From a virus, in the IMG/VR virus record IMGVR_UViG_3300021957_000185, positions 1 to 30,718 of that record: a DNA stretch of 30,718 nucleotides; one strand, written 5' to 3'. A program made the translations under genes and the position numbers. Positions within the stretch are counted from its first letter, which is position 1, and the number at the start of each line of letters is the position of its first letter. This document shows positions 20,757 to 28,654 of this stretch, one piece after another. Below the pieces are notes generated by a model. It was given only the letters and a program-made list of their open reading frames with translations, had not been told where the DNA came from and did no database searches.

Positions 20757-21836
20757 CTATCTTGCTGTTGTTGGAATACCTGTTGATGTTACGAATGGAT
20801 TTTCTGCAAATGCCATGTAGATGTATGTTCCACCGCTTGTATTCATAGATCCACCATGAAACCTTATTTTGAAACCATTTGATGTAAATTGTATTGTGTT
20901 ATTTGTACCACTTGTTTCAGCACTACTACTATTTGGATACAGTCTATAAACCGCAGGATCGTAGCCTGCTCTTTTGTTGTCAAAAATTAACCAATCATCT
21001 ACAGCACTTGTTTTTTTAATAATAACGAAAGCAGGAGAAAAACCAGTATAGATAAATGGTCCATTTGTATTTGGTGAAGCATCACTTGCACCATTGCCGA
21101 CATACTTGCCAAACTTGCTGTAGCCTTGAACATTATTAAAACAATAAGCTACATAATCATTACTTGCTGTGGCTGTATTACCTGACTGCATACCAAAGAC
21201 TGAAGATGTAACTCCTGCACCCCAAGCGTTAGCGTAACTTTCTTCTGCATCAGTTCTATTTAAGGATAAAAGATAGCTAGTGTTACTCGTTCCCCCTGTT
21301 AAATCTTTATGCCATGTATACCATTGACCTGTTCCTTCTCTATTTTTTGTAATAATCATTGCAGGTTGTACGCCTAGTCCATGACCTACTGAAAAGTTAC
21401 CTGAAGAAGCTGAGTCAAATGTAACAATACTAAAACCTGCATCTTGATTAACTTGTACTGTAGAAGTTACAGAACCATCTGAGTTTGAAGCTGTCGTACC
21501 ACCATTGGCTTTCCACTGCCATGCTACAAAAGGTTCGCCACTTGCATTAAATGCTCCTGATGAACTTTCTACTGTAAAACCATCGGTATCAAAAGAACTT
21601 AATCTATTGGCTAAAGTTGTTTCAGCAGAAGTGAGTTCACTTCCAAGAATTTTATCTACTCCCCTAGTGCTATCTAAGAGTTGATGTCCGTTGTCATAGT
21701 CTCGTCTTTTTATCCAAAGAAAGTCTGGTTTTAAATCACTATTACCATCATTTGTTAATGCATTACTGTTGTTTGTACCAGTATAAGTTTTAGTTTGAAA
21801 ATATGCAGAAGGGTCGTCTATATTTGTATAAGCCAT
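20757..21836 (-). CDS. Tail fibre/receptor-binding protein, DUF7483-like
   Basis: 359 residues from ATG 21836, which shares its first base with the upstream stop (TAATG); an in-frame ATG at 21866 lies in the upstream gene. The signature 'DPSAYFQTKTYTGT..., LKPDFLWIKRRDYDNGHQL, DSTRGVDKIL, FVAWQWKANGG' matches a family common in marine phage tail regions. A second, similar beta-sandwich follows (FIYTGFSPAFVIIKKTSA, WLIFDNKRAGYDPAVYRLYP, YIYMAFAENPF). Likely displayed on the fibre to bind cell-surface glycans. Confidence 0.7.
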   Translation of the reverse strand: MAYTNIDDPSAYFQTKTYTGTNNSNALTNDGNSDLKPDFLWIKRRDYDNGHQLLDSTRGVDKILGSELTSAETTLANRLSSFDTDGFTVESSSGAFNASGEPFVAWQWKANGGTTASNSDGSVTSTVQVNQDAGFSIVTFDSASSGNFSVGHGLGVQPAMIITKNREGTGQWYTWHKDLTGGTSNTSYLLSLNRTDAEESYANAWGAGVTSSVFGMQSGNTATASNDYVAYCFNNVQGYSKFGKYVGNGASDASPNTNGPFIYTGFSPAFVIIKKTSAVDDWLIFDNKRAGYDPAVYRLYPNSSSAETSGTNNTIQFTSNGFKIRFHGGSMNTSGGTYIYMAFAENPFVTSTGIPTTAR

Positions 21837-23251
21837 TATCCTAGCTCCGAAAGATTGCGTGAACACAAGGCGTAGAAGCCTGATGGGGGTGCAAATTCAA
21901 AAGCTCCGTAGCCTGAAGAATCACTTGCCGCACTTGAGATTGCAAAAGATGAATAACCGCCAGTATTTGTTTCTCCACTAGTGCTGCCGTTATAAGTAGA
22001 ACAAGCAAAAAAGTATGGTTCATCATTTATAGCACTTCCGTTACTACCAGCAGCAGGGTCAGCACTGTTCATATAAGTTCCGTTTTTATGCCAATATGCT
22101 TTATTGTTATCTATATCTACAGCAACACCAATAATATCTCCTGTTGAAGAACTTACTCCACCACTACTACTGCCTTGCCAATAAATTTGCCCGTTAGCCA
22201 TATAATATCCAATACTTCCATCACTAGCTTGACCTGTATAATAATTTTGTGCAGCACTTGAAGTTGTCCTTGCCACAGGAGTAAGACCAAAAAATGTATT
22301 ATCACCTGTGCTGTAATTCTTAAATTCCATGTACCACTTTCCATTTGTCATAGCTATGTTGGTATAAGCGGTTGTCCATGATGTTGAGCTTCCTTTGCTA
22401 AATTTTGTACCACCTTCAGAAAAGGTTATATTATTTGTACCTGAATTAAATAGACTTCCATCAGAAAGAAAGGTTTGAAAATTATTAGTAGGTGTATCAG
22501 TTGCTTGGTCGGCTGATGTAATGTTGTTTAAAGTAAAATCTGTACCATCACCTGCTGAATTATTGCCTAATGCTGAACTATCACTAAAGTCTAAATAATA
22601 TCCACCAGTTCCATAAGAACCTGCATAGGCTTTAGGTTTCCAAATACCACTATCTTCATCAAATTCACCAAACTCTGTTTGTGCTACTTGTGAACCATCT
22701 ATGTAATGACATTCAGCAATGTAACCACAATATCCTGCATATCCATCTGTATCATTATAAGCACCATGTCTGTGTTTGGCACTTGATACTTCCATTGCAA
22801 AATTTTGTGCGGGGTTAGCCCTAGATGCAAAGGTAGTTATTAAATTACCATTTAAGTATAGTTTAAATCTATCTGTATCTGTTGATTGCGTTGTATCAAC
22901 TGCAAGAACTACATGAAACCAAGCTGAAGTGTCTCTTAGTAATTGAGATGTATAACTTCTGCTATTGGTACTACTTCCACCAATATCTACTTGTAAAGCA
23001 TCATTAGTTTCAGTTGATGTTCTTAAAAAAACACCTTCGTTTCCTGCAACTCCTCTCATATATAAAAGCTGTGAAGCACCTAACTCAGTCCGTTTAAACC
23101 ACATTGAAACTGTAAATTTTGTAGTGCTTGTACTAGCGTTTAAAGCACGATATAAGTTTTCAGTATTATCATCTTCTAACTTCAAAGAATTATCAATATC
23201 ATACCCAGTAGATATGCTTCCTCTATTCGCTGTTCTTTGTAGAACTTCCAT
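21836..23251 (-). CDS. Tail fibre protein with LamG-like and SPRY-like domains
   Basis: 471 residues. The first domain (about 20-190) is a LamG/concanavalin-type sandwich: FTVSMWFKRTELG, WFHVVLAVDTTQS, FKLYLNGNLITTF, AGYCGYIAECHYIDGSQVAQ. The second (about 290-430) has SPRY features: GKWYMEFKNYSTGDNTFFGL, IGYYMANGQIYWQG, IIGVAVDIDNNKAYWHKNG. Both domain types bind sugars or proteins, fitting host recognition. It is coupled to the DUF7483-like gene by a TAATG overlap. A real surface-binding role is inferred. Confidence 0.75.
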   Translation of the reverse strand: MEVLQRTANRGSISTGYDIDNSLKLEDDNTENLYRALNASTSTTKFTVSMWFKRTELGASQLLYMRGVAGNEGVFLRTSTETNDALQVDIGGSSTNSRSYTSQLLRDTSAWFHVVLAVDTTQSTDTDRFKLYLNGNLITTFASRANPAQNFAMEVSSAKHRHGAYNDTDGYAGYCGYIAECHYIDGSQVAQTEFGEFDEDSGIWKPKAYAGSYGTGGYYLDFSDSSALGNNSAGDGTDFTLNNITSADQATDTPTNNFQTFLSDGSLFNSGTNNITFSEGGTKFSKGSSTSWTTAYTNIAMTNGKWYMEFKNYSTGDNTFFGLTPVARTTSSAAQNYYTGQASDGSIGYYMANGQIYWQGSSSGGVSSSTGDIIGVAVDIDNNKAYWHKNGTYMNSADPAAGSNGSAINDEPYFFACSTYNGSTSGETNTGGYSSFAISSAASDSSGYGAFEFAPPSGFYALCSRNLSELG

Positions 23252-23252
23252 A

Positions 23253-24173
23253 TTATGTTTGTGCTAGGTTTTGAACTCTACCAATTTCTTGCCAGACTGA
23301 GCCGTTGTATCTAAAACTAAAGATGTCAGTCTTGTTAGCTGTAGCAGTCACTGTAGGAGCTGTGCTTGCTGCAAATTCAAAGACTGTGTTCCAACCGATT
23401 GTTCTTGCTGTACCGCCTTGTGCTATCTCTACAGAAATAATTGCACCTTCTACAGCATTTGATGGTGCTGAGAAAGTCGTATTTTCTGTGGTTACATGAT
23501 AAGCATTGGCTGCTGCTGCTGAATCCCATGCAACTGCATTAGAGCTTGAAGTAATTGCAACTTGAGTTATTTTTGCTGAAGTTGCTGCTGTAACTACACC
23601 TGAAAAAGATGCTGTTGCAAAAGTTGTTGGTGTAATGTTTGCTGTTCCATCAAAACTTACGCCACCAATAGTTCTTGCGGTTGCAAGTGCTGTGGCTGTA
23701 GCTGCATTTCCTGTGGTAGAACCTGAAGATCCTGAACAGTTACCTGTAACATTTCCTGTTAATGGCCCTGCAAAAGCATCTGAGGTTACAGTTCCGTCAA
23801 AGTAAGCATTTTTAAATTCTAATGAAGCTGTACCCAGGTCAACATCGTTGGTTGTAATGGGTGCGATGACTCCGTCTGCAAAAGTTACTTGACCAGTTCC
23901 GCCTGCTGTAAATGCTAGTGTATCTGCTGCGCTAAAATATAAACCACAGTTAGTATCGCCTGTATTAGTAAGTGCTGGAGCTGATGCAGATCCATCTGTT
24001 ATAGAAACCACTCCACCAAAAGTTACTGCACCCATTGATACAGCAGTTCCACCTGATGCAAAAATTGCATCAACTGTATCTAAGTCAGTATTTATCTTTG
24101 TTCCCCAGGTATCAGTAGATGCACCGACCTCGGGTTTGGTTAAGTTTAAATTCGTTGTAAATGTATCTGCCAT
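23253..24173 (-). CDS. Tail fibre protein with trimeric-fibre composition
   Basis: 306 residues rich in Ala, Thr, Gly and Val. The start [20 protein letters not shown], followed by [18 protein letters not shown], is a widespread phage fibre N-terminus. Repeated short blocks ([40 protein letters not shown]) are typical of triple beta-helical fibres. The C-terminus ends in a compact domain ([19 protein letters not shown]). Likely the distal or adaptor fibre. Confidence 0.75.
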   Translation of the reverse strand: MADTFTTNLNLTKPEVGASTDTWGTKINTDLDTVDAIFASGGTAVSMGAVTFGGVVSITDGSASAPALTNTGDTNCGLYFSAADTLAFTAGGTGQVTFADGVIAPITTNDVDLGTASLEFKNAYFDGTVTSDAFAGPLTGNVTGNCSGSSGSTTGNAATATALATARTIGGVSFDGTANITPTTFATASFSGVVTAATSAKITQVAITSSSNAVAWDSAAAANAYHVTTENTTFSAPSNAVEGAIISVEIAQGGTARTIGWNTVFEFAASTAPTVTATANKTDIFSFRYNGSVWQEIGRVQNLAQT

Positions 24174-24188
24174 AAAAAATTACCTGTT

Positions 24189-24962
24189 TTAAGCTGCTAT
24201 ATCAGTCCAATTCGTTGTTGATGGTGTCTGATTTGTCCAAGTTGTTGTAGCTGGAGTTTGATTAGTATAAGTCGTAGTCGCTACAGTCTGGTCATTCCAT
24301 TTTAAGCCACCTTCCGCCGAAAATCCACTTAATTCTGCTATGGTTGATGCTCCGCCATGTGTTTTATTTGCATTGGCACTAAATGCACTTGTCTGTGCAA
24401 TCGTTGCAAAACCAGCCAATGAGAATACTGGAACACCACTCATACCAGAAGTTTGCGCCAGGGTTGCAGAGCCTAAATGGATTAGAACACAATCAGCACT
24501 AAACCCACTTGTCTGAGCTAGGGTTGCTGATCCGTCTTTTACTATTTCTCCAGCACTTGTCATACCAGAGGTTTGAGCAATCGTTGATGCTCCTAAATGT
24601 AAGATACCACCTGTAGCAGTAAAGCTAGAGGTTTGCGCTATGGTAGCTGATGCCAGGTCAATTAATTGTGCTGATGCACTAAAGCCTGATGTTTGTGCTG
24701 ATGTGGCTGAACCAAGAGATACAATTTGACCTGCTGCGCTAAACCCACTTGTTTGTGCAGATGTTGATTGGCCAAGTAATACTAAAGTACCAGTAGAAGT
24801 AAATGCGCTGGTTTGTGCTGATGTTGCAGACGCATTAAAAAGAACGCTAGATGAGGCTGTTACACCTGATGTTTCAGCTATTGTTGCGGATGCAGTTTCG
24901 TATTGAGGATTGCCATATGCAGCTATCCCGTAGTTATAAGCACCATAGCCTACTGAGGCCAT
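24189..24962 (-). CDS. Repeat-rich virion protein (ten 20-residue repeats)
   Basis: 257 residues. After a short Tyr/Gly-rich head (GYGAYNYGIAAYGN) come ten tandem 20-residue units at about residues 25-224. Each starts near SAT-x-AQTSGFSA; the short hydrophobic stretch that follows (such as LVLLG or LIHLG) is present in most units, but not the first, ninth and tenth. Three 10-residue units ending TTTYT/TTTWT/TTNWT (about 227-254) close the protein. Regular spacing suggests a beta-solenoid or extended fibre. Lies between fibre and connector genes; likely a fibre shaft or tail decoration. No family recognised. Confidence 0.65.
   Translation of the reverse strand: MASVGYGAYNYGIAAYGNPQYETASATIAETSGVTASSSVLFNASATSAQTSAFTSTGTLVLLGQSTSAQTSGFSAAGQIVSLGSATSAQTSGFSASAQLIDLASATIAQTSSFTATGGILHLGASTIAQTSGMTSAGEIVKDGSATLAQTSGFSADCVLIHLGSATLAQTSGMSGVPVFSLAGFATIAQTSAFSANANKTHGGASTIAELSGFSAEGGLKWNDQTVATTTYTNQTPATTTWTNQTPSTTNWTDIAA
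24291..24890 (-). repeat. Ten tandem 60-bp coding repeats
   Basis: The DNA coding residues 25-224 of the repeat-rich protein is ten degenerate 60-bp units, most with the amino-acid core AQTSGF or a close variant. The DNA has diverged more than the protein, so the protein pattern is under selection. Confidence 0.75.
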
Positions 24963-24966
24963 GTTA

Positions 24967-25362
24967 TTAAGCTAAAGTTACGTCTAGTTCACCAGCATTG
25001 AATCTGAAAACATCACCACTTGTTACTGCTTTTGATGTTGTCAAAGCGGCCCAAGCCATTAAGTTTCCACTTGATGATGCGTCAAAAATTCCAACATGAG
25101 TTACAGTTCCCCAAGATCCAGTAGCAGTTACAAATTCTACTGCTGCGCCATTGGTTGCTGTTGTTGGAGAAGTTCCTGATACAGTCATTGCTGCCATGCT
25201 TTTACGAGCATAAGAACCGCCAGAACACTCTGTTCCACCGCCTGTATCTGAAGGTGCTGATGTATATAAACCAACATATAAAGTGGTTGGTGCTGTATAA
25301 GCAGTACCACCAAATACATGATCTAAAACTTTATCTTCTAAATAATCACTAAATCCTGCCAT
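24967..25362 (-). CDS. Small phage structural protein (131 aa), tail or head-tail joining
   Basis: 131 residues, beta-rich. The signature 'FSDYLEDKVLDHVFGGTAYT, PTTLYVGLYTSAPSDTGGGTE, VTHVGIFDASSSGNLMAWAA, ALTTSKAVTSGDVFRFNAGE' belongs to a widespread small phage structural family without a defined role, usually near tail-fibre or connector genes. A GGAGAA ribosome site precedes the ATG. Likely virion component. Confidence 0.75.
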   Translation of the reverse strand: MAGFSDYLEDKVLDHVFGGTAYTAPTTLYVGLYTSAPSDTGGGTECSGGSYARKSMAAMTVSGTSPTTATNGAAVEFVTATGSWGTVTHVGIFDASSSGNLMAWAALTTSKAVTSGDVFRFNAGELDVTLA

Positions 25363-25375
25363 TCTATTCTCCTAA

Positions 25376-26026
25376 TTAATTGTTCGCCCAGTAATAAGTT
25401 CTTTTACCAGCTTTTCCGTAAGTTTTTCTTCTCTGCATTAAAGAGCCTTTTCCAAATGCAGCCTTTTCTTGTTCTAATCTTATTTCTTCCAATGCTTTTT
25501 CAAACTGATTGGTAAATAAAGGGATTCTGTCATCTTCCATTAAAAATATACTGGCGTGTTTTAATGCACCATATAAATAAACGTCTGGATGATCCGTTGA
25601 AACAAAGTTAGTTGTATTAGAATCACTTAACGCATTTATTTTAGCATAGTAAGTGAGCTGTAGGGTATAAGAACTGTCAGGAGTTGGTGCTAATTCAATT
25701 GAGTCATCTACCATTGCATAGTAGACAGGTTGACCAACTGCATTGTTATTTGCTTTTCTATAAACATCTAAACTTTCGATAGATTGTTGAAACAATGGTG
25801 AAAAGTTATTAGATGTAATTTCTATGTTGATGGCTTCTTGCCAATCAGTCGGTACAGTTAAATATTGGCTATCTGCTGTTGCAGTAGCTCTTTTAATCAT
25901 TTCTTTTGTGCGTAATCTTCTATTGAGTTCAGCTTCGGTGCTGTCAATAAAGGTGTCAATGTATGACGTTAAATCTGAACGATTTAAGTAATTTGCGATA
26001 TTAGTTTTTAATTCTGCATAAGTCAT
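25376..26026 (-). CDS. Head-tail adaptor-like protein
   Basis: 216 residues, helical N-terminus (MTYAELKTNIANYLNRSDLT, then IDTFIDSTEAELNRRLRTKE), a beta middle and a helical C-terminus (LFTNQFEKALEEIRLEQEKA). The pattern and the position right after the capsid genes match phage gp4-type/head-tail adaptor proteins of podoviruses. Coupled to the 99-residue gene by an ATGA overlap. It should form a ring below the portal. Confidence 0.7.
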   Translation of the reverse strand: MTYAELKTNIANYLNRSDLTSYIDTFIDSTEAELNRRLRTKEMIKRATATADSQYLTVPTDWQEAINIEITSNNFSPLFQQSIESLDVYRKANNNAVGQPVYYAMVDDSIELAPTPDSSYTLQLTYYAKINALSDSNTTNFVSTDHPDVYLYGALKHASIFLMEDDRIPLFTNQFEKALEEIRLEQEKAAFGKGSLMQRRKTYGKAGKRTYYWANN

Positions 26027-26322
26027 ACTTTACCTTGCCAAGTTCTAAATACATTATTGTCTGGGTTGTTTAGCCACTTCTTCCACGCTGCTCTGTCTCT
26101 ATCCCAGCCCTCTCGGACTGCTTTTTGATAAACGACCATTGGAACTTCAGCGATGTGTCGCATATCCTTTCCAGGCTTAGGTGTATTATCTCTAAGTTTC
26201 TTAACGTGGTCAATGACGGGATTGACATCTTGAGTTGTGTGGTAAACAAGCTTGTCATCTTCGGTAATAAACTCTGACTTATAGCCAGTTTTATGATCGG
26301 TAACAGTTCGTTTTATTGGCAT
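26023..26322 (-). CDS. Conserved virion-operon protein (99 aa), unknown
   Basis: 99 residues, basic. Signature at the C-terminus: VYQKAVREGWDRDRAAWKKW, then LNNPDNNVFRTWQGKV, a pattern I associate with a small conserved gene beside the capsid gene in marine phages. No function known. No clear ribosome site: the ATG is immediately preceded by the T-tract of the terminator that follows the capsid gene. Confidence 0.7.
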   Translation of the reverse strand: MPIKRTVTDHKTGYKSEFITEDDKLVYHTTQDVNPVIDHVKKLRDNTPKPGKDMRHIAEVPMVVYQKAVREGWDRDRAAWKKWLNNPDNNVFRTWQGKV

Positions 26323-26323
26323 A

Positions 26324-26354
26324 AATAAAAAGGCGGGTGGCTTTTACACCACCC
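26324..26354 (-). terminator. Intrinsic terminator after the capsid gene
   Basis: On the minus strand GGGTGG (26340-26335 complement side) pairs with CCACCC around an 8-base loop, followed by GCC and a T-rich tract (TTTTTATTT). The perfect 6-bp G/C stem and the T-tract make it a standard rho-independent terminator. It ends at the start codon of the next gene. Partial read-through would leave the capsid mRNA most abundant. Confidence 0.8.
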
Positions 26355-26368
26355 TAAATCTAACTAAC

Positions 26369-27304
26369 TTATGAAGTTGTTAAATCAACGACCGCTCCAT
26401 GAGCAGCTTCGTTGCTCACTTCGAGACCATACTCAACAACAAGGAGCTTAGTGACAGCGTCACCTATTGTTCCAATGTCAATTGCTTCGAAGTCTCTTAG
26501 GTAAGAAACTTTTGCAAAGTCAGGATCTACTAATAATAGTGATCTTTCTCTGCTGAAGTTAGATGGAACGATTTTTAGCTCTCCAAAGTCTGAAGAATAA
26601 ATAGAAACACTAGCTTCTACTGTAGTAGCGTCAACAAACTGTCTTGCTTGTGATCTACCAGTAAAACCTGAGATTTTTCCTTTATTAACAGGCCCACAGA
26701 TTGCCATTGAAGGCTCTCCACCATTAGAGAAACAAGACTGTAAAGCAGTTTTTAAAAGTGCTTCAGTCAAAGCTCTTTGAGTTCCGTCTGTTGGAGCTGT
26801 TCCACCGCCAGTAGGAGTTGATCCTGCTGCGTTGTCAACATTAGAACTTACCCAAGACTCAAAACCACCAGTTACACGAGCTGCTGTTGCAGAACCAGTT
26901 GTTTTTGCGCCTTTTTGACAGAGAGCTGTTTCCATATCTCTTTTAAGTGCTTTAGACATAATAGCAAGTTGATGAGCCATTTCTGACTTTTTACCTGCTG
27001 GATCACTAGCTTGTTGAGAGCCAGTTACAGTTGCGTCTCTTTTAGAGATCATTGCTACGTTGCTATTTCTAACAGTAGCAGTTGATGCTGATCTTGATAG
27101 TTCAAAACCCTCAAGATTACCAGCTCCGCTTGGAGTTGGTAGAGATTCAGTTTGCCAATCAAAAACTACGTTCTTAATTGAGTTTTTTCCGATTGATGAC
27201 ATAAACGGAGTTGTCTGAGGAGAGATGTTATAAATAACATTACTTAACTGTTCTCTATCAGAGGTTGCTGTATATGTATCAAAAGCATTAGTTACTTTCG
27301 CCAT
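26369..27304 (-). CDS. Major capsid protein (DUF5309/SU10-type, HK97 fold)
   Basis: 311 residues. The N-terminal pattern AFDTYTATSDREQLSNVIYN, then PQTTPFMSSIGKNSIKNVVF with FDWQTESLP, and later the Lys/Arg-rich central region with MAHQLAIMSKALKRDMETAL, match the DUF5309 major capsid family. The mid-part GGEPSMAICGPVNKGKISGF and the C-terminal SYLRDFEAIDIGTIGDAVTK fit as well. The protein builds the icosahedral head. A TAGGAAA site precedes the ATG. It sits between scaffold and connector genes, and a strong terminator follows. Confidence 0.88.
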   Translation of the reverse strand: MAKVTNAFDTYTATSDREQLSNVIYNISPQTTPFMSSIGKNSIKNVVFDWQTESLPTPSGAGNLEGFELSRSASTATVRNSNVAMISKRDATVTGSQQASDPAGKKSEMAHQLAIMSKALKRDMETALCQKGAKTTGSATAARVTGGFESWVSSNVDNAAGSTPTGGGTAPTDGTQRALTEALLKTALQSCFSNGGEPSMAICGPVNKGKISGFTGRSQARQFVDATTVEASVSIYSSDFGELKIVPSNFSRERSLLLVDPDFAKVSYLRDFEAIDIGTIGDAVTKLLVVEYGLEVSNEAAHGAVVDLTTS

Positions 27305-27327
27305 GATATTTTCCTATATTAAAAAGT

Positions 27328-28332
27328 TTAAATTATTTGTTCAAATAGTTTAGCTGCATCCTGGACTTTTCCAGTTTTAGCTAAAGTTTGACGCGCTCTT
27401 TTCAAAGGTGCTGAAGTTTTTGGTGCATTTGAAGTGCCAGGTCTTGCTGTACGAGCCACTGCCTTCTTTTCAGTCGGCTTTTTCTTGGTCGCTTCTACTG
27501 TCTTTTGTTGTAACCAAGCATTTCTTAAACCGAGTAAAACTCGATAATCATATACTGAGTCCATCTCTTGGGCTGAATAGCCTAAGACACTAATCCCATA
27601 TTCACGAATTGCTAGTTTTTCTTTTCCAGCTACTTCGTTATTTTGCCATTCTGGAATTTGTTGTAGCAACTGTTGGTTTCCGTAATCAACAAACTCTGCG
27701 AGTTTCTTTTGCTGTTCAACTTGGGCTTCTTGTTTAGTCCTTTGTTGTTCAGCTTGTACGGATTGCAACTTTTGCTTCTTCTCATTCCAAATGTCCTTTT
27801 CTCGGACATAAGCAATAGGATCTGCTTCGTATAAAGCGTTCCAATCTGGTTCGTTAGCTAACTCACCCTTCAATGTTGCCTCTAACTTTGGCAGCAACTG
27901 AGAATAAATTGCGTCTTTTTGCGCTAACTCTTGTTGTTGGTTCTCAATAGTTTTTCTCTGTTGAGCCAATTCTTGCGTTTTGCGCGTATAGTCTTGTTGT
28001 CGACTGTATCCACTTTGGAGTTCTTCGAGGGTAACGTCTTTATCTTCACCATTAACACTAATGGTGTAGAGTTGAGGTTCTTCGGACTCCAAGCTTTCTA
28101 CTTGATCTTCCTCTGACTGTTCTTCTTCTTCTTCGTAGTCGTTATCCTCAGATTCATCTTCCTCAATCAATTCTTCGATTTCTTGGTCGATTTGTTCTTC
28201 AGTAACTTCTACTGGTGCTTCTTCTTGTGATTCTACTGGTACTTCTTCTTGAGGAGTCAGTAGAGCTTCCATTGAATGAGCTGCTTTTTCCATGTTCGAT
28301 TGTAAAGCAGTCGGTTTTTCCGTTGTTGCCAT
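27328..28332 (-). CDS. Capsid scaffolding protein (probable)
   Basis: 334 residues, highly acidic (about 32-85 dominated by Glu and Asp) followed by a long coiled coil rich in Gln (EELQSGYSRQQDYTRKTQEL, then LAQQRKTIENQQQELAQKDA) and a basic C-terminus (KKPTEKKAVARTARP). Acidic N-terminus, coiled coil, basic capsid-binding C-terminus and position directly upstream of the capsid gene are typical of scaffolding proteins. No protease domain is seen. Confidence 0.75.
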   Translation of the reverse strand: MATTEKPTALQSNMEKAAHSMEALLTPQEEVPVESQEEAPVEVTEEQIDQEIEELIEEDESEDNDYEEEEEQSEEDQVESLESEEPQLYTISVNGEDKDVTLEELQSGYSRQQDYTRKTQELAQQRKTIENQQQELAQKDAIYSQLLPKLEATLKGELANEPDWNALYEADPIAYVREKDIWNEKKQKLQSVQAEQQRTKQEAQVEQQKKLAEFVDYGNQQLLQQIPEWQNNEVAGKEKLAIREYGISVLGYSAQEMDSVYDYRVLLGLRNAWLQQKTVEATKKKPTEKKAVARTARPGTSNAPKTSAPLKRARQTLAKTGKVQDAAKLFEQII

Positions 28333-28375
28333 GATTTACCTAAAATGTTAAAAACTTAATTTTATCAGCTTTTTT

Positions 28376-28388
28376 GTGCAAATTGCAC
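28376..28388. repeat. Short palindrome in the gap before the scaffold gene
   Basis: GTGCAA-A-TTGCAC, flanked on both sides by T- or A-rich tracts, in the 61-base gap between the 86-residue gene and the scaffold gene. In the direction of late transcription the hairpin is followed by A, not T, so it is not a standard terminator there. It may be an mRNA-processing site or an operator. Confidence 0.4.
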
Positions 28389-28393
28389 ACTTT

Positions 28394-28654
28394 TTACACA
28401 ACTTTATGTAATCTGCTGAGTTGAGATTTTGTGATCTTGCCTTTCTCTATAATGATGCGTAGATGTTTTTCTACTTCGGGAAGCAATTTGATTGCTTTGT
28501 GGAGTGCTTCTCTGTCGGTTACATCTTCTGCTTTGGTTAACAACCAAATATTAATGTATTCGTCTTTGAGGTGTTCTATAGCGTTTTTGAATGTTTCGCT
28601 ATTTAAAATTAATTCAGCTTCGTTGGATTTTAAGATTTCTTCTTGTGATGCCAT
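28394..28654 (-). CDS. Hypothetical helical virion-operon protein (86 aa)
   Basis: 86 residues, helical throughout (EEILKSNEAELILNSETFKN, then EYINIWLLTKAEDVTDREAL) with the end EKGKITKSQLSRLHKVV. Its start overlaps the stop of the upstream proline-rich gene (TAATG). It lies just before the scaffold gene. Similar small helical proteins sit at this place in many short-tailed phages, with no known role. Confidence 0.7.
   Translation of the reverse strand: MASQEEILKSNEAELILNSETFKNAIEHLKDEYINIWLLTKAEDVTDREALHKAIKLLPEVEKHLRIIIEKGKITKSQLSRLHKVV

Noticed and set aside
28376-28388. Terminator before the scaffold gene
   Set aside because: In the transcribed direction the palindrome is followed by A and not T, so standard termination is not expected there.
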